Of a stretch of DNA of 60,000 bases, positions 58,143-60,000 are shown in pieces. The notes under the pieces were generated by a model. It was not told the origin of the DNA and made no database searches. It was given only the letters and a program-made list of their open reading frames with translations. The stretch is from Strigamia acuminata (Eukaryota; Arthropoda; Chilopoda; Geophilomorpha; Linotaeniidae). Location of the stretch: NCBI GenBank assembly GCA_949358305.1, contig OX442317.1:13274186-13334185 (forward strand), in the 5' to 3' direction. Positions within the stretch are counted from its first letter, which is position 1; each line of letters begins with the position of its first letter. Both the position numbers and the translations under genes were made by a program.

Positions 58143-58413
58143 TTAAAGGCGATAACGGCGAGGATGGGTTTCAAAGCGAAAAGCGAAGTCGTCGCAGTTT
58201 ATCGAGCGGTTTGGTCTGGCGAAACTCGTAGCGCACCCGGGAAGATGTTGTTTGTACCTGTAAATTTAAATCCATTAGTTTAGAAACCACTCCAGTGATT
58301 AAATAAATAGTTTTAGTTGTAATTTACCGTGGATTAAAGTCCGATGATTCGGCGTTGGGCCGAGGCGAAGCTTCGTTGGTCACCAAGGAGCGTTGATCGG
58401 CTAGATTCGCCAT
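58143..58413 (-). CDS. Candidate two-exon small gene, unknown product
   Basis: On the minus strand an ATG at 58411-58413 opens an 86-bp exon (to 58328) ending at a GTAAAT donor. A 70-bp intron (58327-58258) ends in TTTACAG, and a 115-bp second exon (58257-58143) ends in TAA. The joined frame is 66 residues. The intron has the same size range as the recombinase introns, and both exons are GC-richer than the spacer. The first exon begins MANLADQRSL. No family is recognised. It may be the start of a decayed transposon gene. Confidence 0.25.
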
Positions 58414-60000
58414 TAGAAGACAGTTGTTTCTAGCAGTGCTTGAAGACCGTGTTGCACTCTAGAAGACATTTGAAAATGGTTAAAATAAATAACCCTATTT
58501 ACCAGAACTTGTGAAGAATCCCAAAGAAGAAAGTCCATTACAGGAAAAAACCTTGATGTGAAACCTGTAAAGTGAGCTGTGAACATGTTGGGACAATTCA
58601 ATACTATTGTGCTCAAGTTAGCACACAAAAACGAATTTATTGTAAGGTTAAAATCTATCAAAACATTACACATAAGAGAGGAGAAAATCAACGTTACTTA
58701 GGACTAGAAAAAACATATAACAAGTCAGAGTAGTTGCTGCGCAACCTACAACAATTAGAGCAGCGGCTCTTAGCAACGAGTGGCAACAATCACTCGCAAG
58801 AGGCGGATTGTCCCTCTAGTGACAAAATGATAAAGCGTATACAAGAAAATACACAGTTTCGAGTATAAAATCATTACAAAAGGCACAAAACCGTAATAAA
58901 TTAAGACAAAGTGTTTCAAATAAATAAACTAACTTAGGAACTAACAACAGCAACTCTTTGGACGAATCCAAGCAGTAAAACTCCAAAGAATCAAAGAAAA
59001 GATACAAGATTACCTTAAAAAAGACAGCTTAAATCAGGTAAAACATAACTCCCACGTCACAAACTACACGAAATTCATTTAACCTTTAGCCAAAACTTAA
59101 GCTGCACTATTAACTAAACACAAACTTAAATTAATGATTAATCAAAGCAAATCCGCTATTGCGATAGCAAAAATCCATGTTGCGCGTGCTCGCAACAGCG
59201 TTGCCGGCCAAAGAAGAAGGAAAGGCAAGGTAGAAAACCGTTGAAGGAATTCCCCATCAAAACCAAGAGAACGGGAAGAAAAAGTATCGAAGCCAAGCTC
59301 GACCTTGTAAAAGTCGCGAAGGCAAAACCATAGACACGAAGGCAAAAAGCTGTAACCTAAACATCCGAGACCTCTAGGAGCGTCCCAGGGTCAAGGGCAT
59401 CGAAGTCGGATCGCGGCCCAAAAACACCGGAGAGACGAAAGAAAAGAGAAGGGCCGTGCCACGATGACCTAGTCCAGACACCGAGGGGCTACGACGTCGC
59501 CAATAGACACGTGGCACACACACAAAATACTTTTAGAAAATCTGACTGAACGGGTTTTCTAACCGGAACAACGTGAGAACATTGCGGGAGCTTCTCAGAA
59601 AGCTCAGTCTGTCAACCCGTAGACAGACGATTAAACTAATGAAAGCTAAAAACAGGAAAACGAGAATCCTCGTCAAAGAGGAAGGAAAACTGTCACAAAA
59701 GCTCTTGAACGAGCATGGTCTCGCAAAGAACAAGACATGCATGAAGACTAGAAAGAAAACTTGGAACGCAAAAAGAGAACGGACTTGAGACACGGCAGGC
59801 TTCACCGCCTCGTTGTCCTCGAGCCAGCGCTCAAGTGACAGCGTACCACGGAAACCTGCATCCGCACTAAAACACGAGCTGCGAACTTAAACTTATTAAA
59901 CTATTAAAGACGACCCTTTTCTAGAAAACAAGAAAAATGCAAACTAAGGGAATGAATGCGTTGACCCAGACCTATCGTCTGACCAACCACCCAGCATTCG
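58414..60000. other. Unassigned sequence to the right edge
   Basis: No gene or repeat family is recognised. About 59150-59980 is purine-rich on the plus strand. The longest frame there (59573-59788) lacks an ATG at its start and encodes a Lys/Arg-rich chain typical of purine-rich DNA. Two short hairpins lie close together: GAGCTT (59588-59593) with AAGCTC (59600-59605), and GTCTGTC (59607-59613) with GACAGAC (59622-59628). Confidence 0.4.

Overview
The window is eukaryotic and most likely comes from an arthropod. It has short GT-AG introns of about 60-70 bp, an interstitial run of the arthropod telomere motif TTAGG (as AACCT on this strand), and remnants of all three major LTR-retrotransposon lineages (BEL/Pao, Ty3/gypsy, Ty1/copia). 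Nearly half is satellite, so it looks like heterochromatin, possibly pericentromeric or subtelomeric. The species cannot be told from the sequence, and I see no ordinary host housekeeping gene.

Layout. 1-28488: one satellite array, monomers about 140 and 147 bp, with nested higher-order repeats of 286, 1456, 1733 and 3152 bp. 28489-34459: a T-rich leader, a BEL/Pao gag-protease fragment without reverse transcriptase, then AT-rich DNA. 34460-43766: the 3' part of a gypsy pol gene fused to a full-length copia element (minus strand; LTRs 2 differences in 477 bp; complete polyprotein; initiator-tRNA-Met primer site). 43767-44345: the C-terminal SF3 helicase part of a CRESS-DNA-virus-like Rep, cut at its N-terminal side by the copia LTR. 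44346-50419: two related tandem arrays in which every unit, read on the minus strand, carries a polypyrimidine tract, an AG acceptor, a mini-exon of fixed length (71 or 61 bp) and a GT donor. 50420-53188: AT-rich DNA with a 20-bp palindromic minisatellite and smaller repeats. 53189-56493: a multi-exon gene for a Crypton-like tyrosine recombinase whose introns are all phase 1 and whose middle exon plus intron is tandemly copied. 56494-57326: decayed short repeats and 16 copies of AACCT. 57330-60000: a BEL/Pao RNase H fragment, two weak small minus-strand gene candidates and unassigned DNA.

How the parts relate. Most of the window is mobile DNA in various states of decay, and only the copia element and the tyrosine recombinase gene look intact. 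The main observation is that exon-intron units have been amplified in tandem twice within 12 kb. In one case (54484-55408) the copying stays in frame inside a coding gene. In the other (44737-50419) there are 26 intact units in two families sharing one splice-site architecture, and the spliced product would not be an open frame. The second is the best candidate here for something undescribed.
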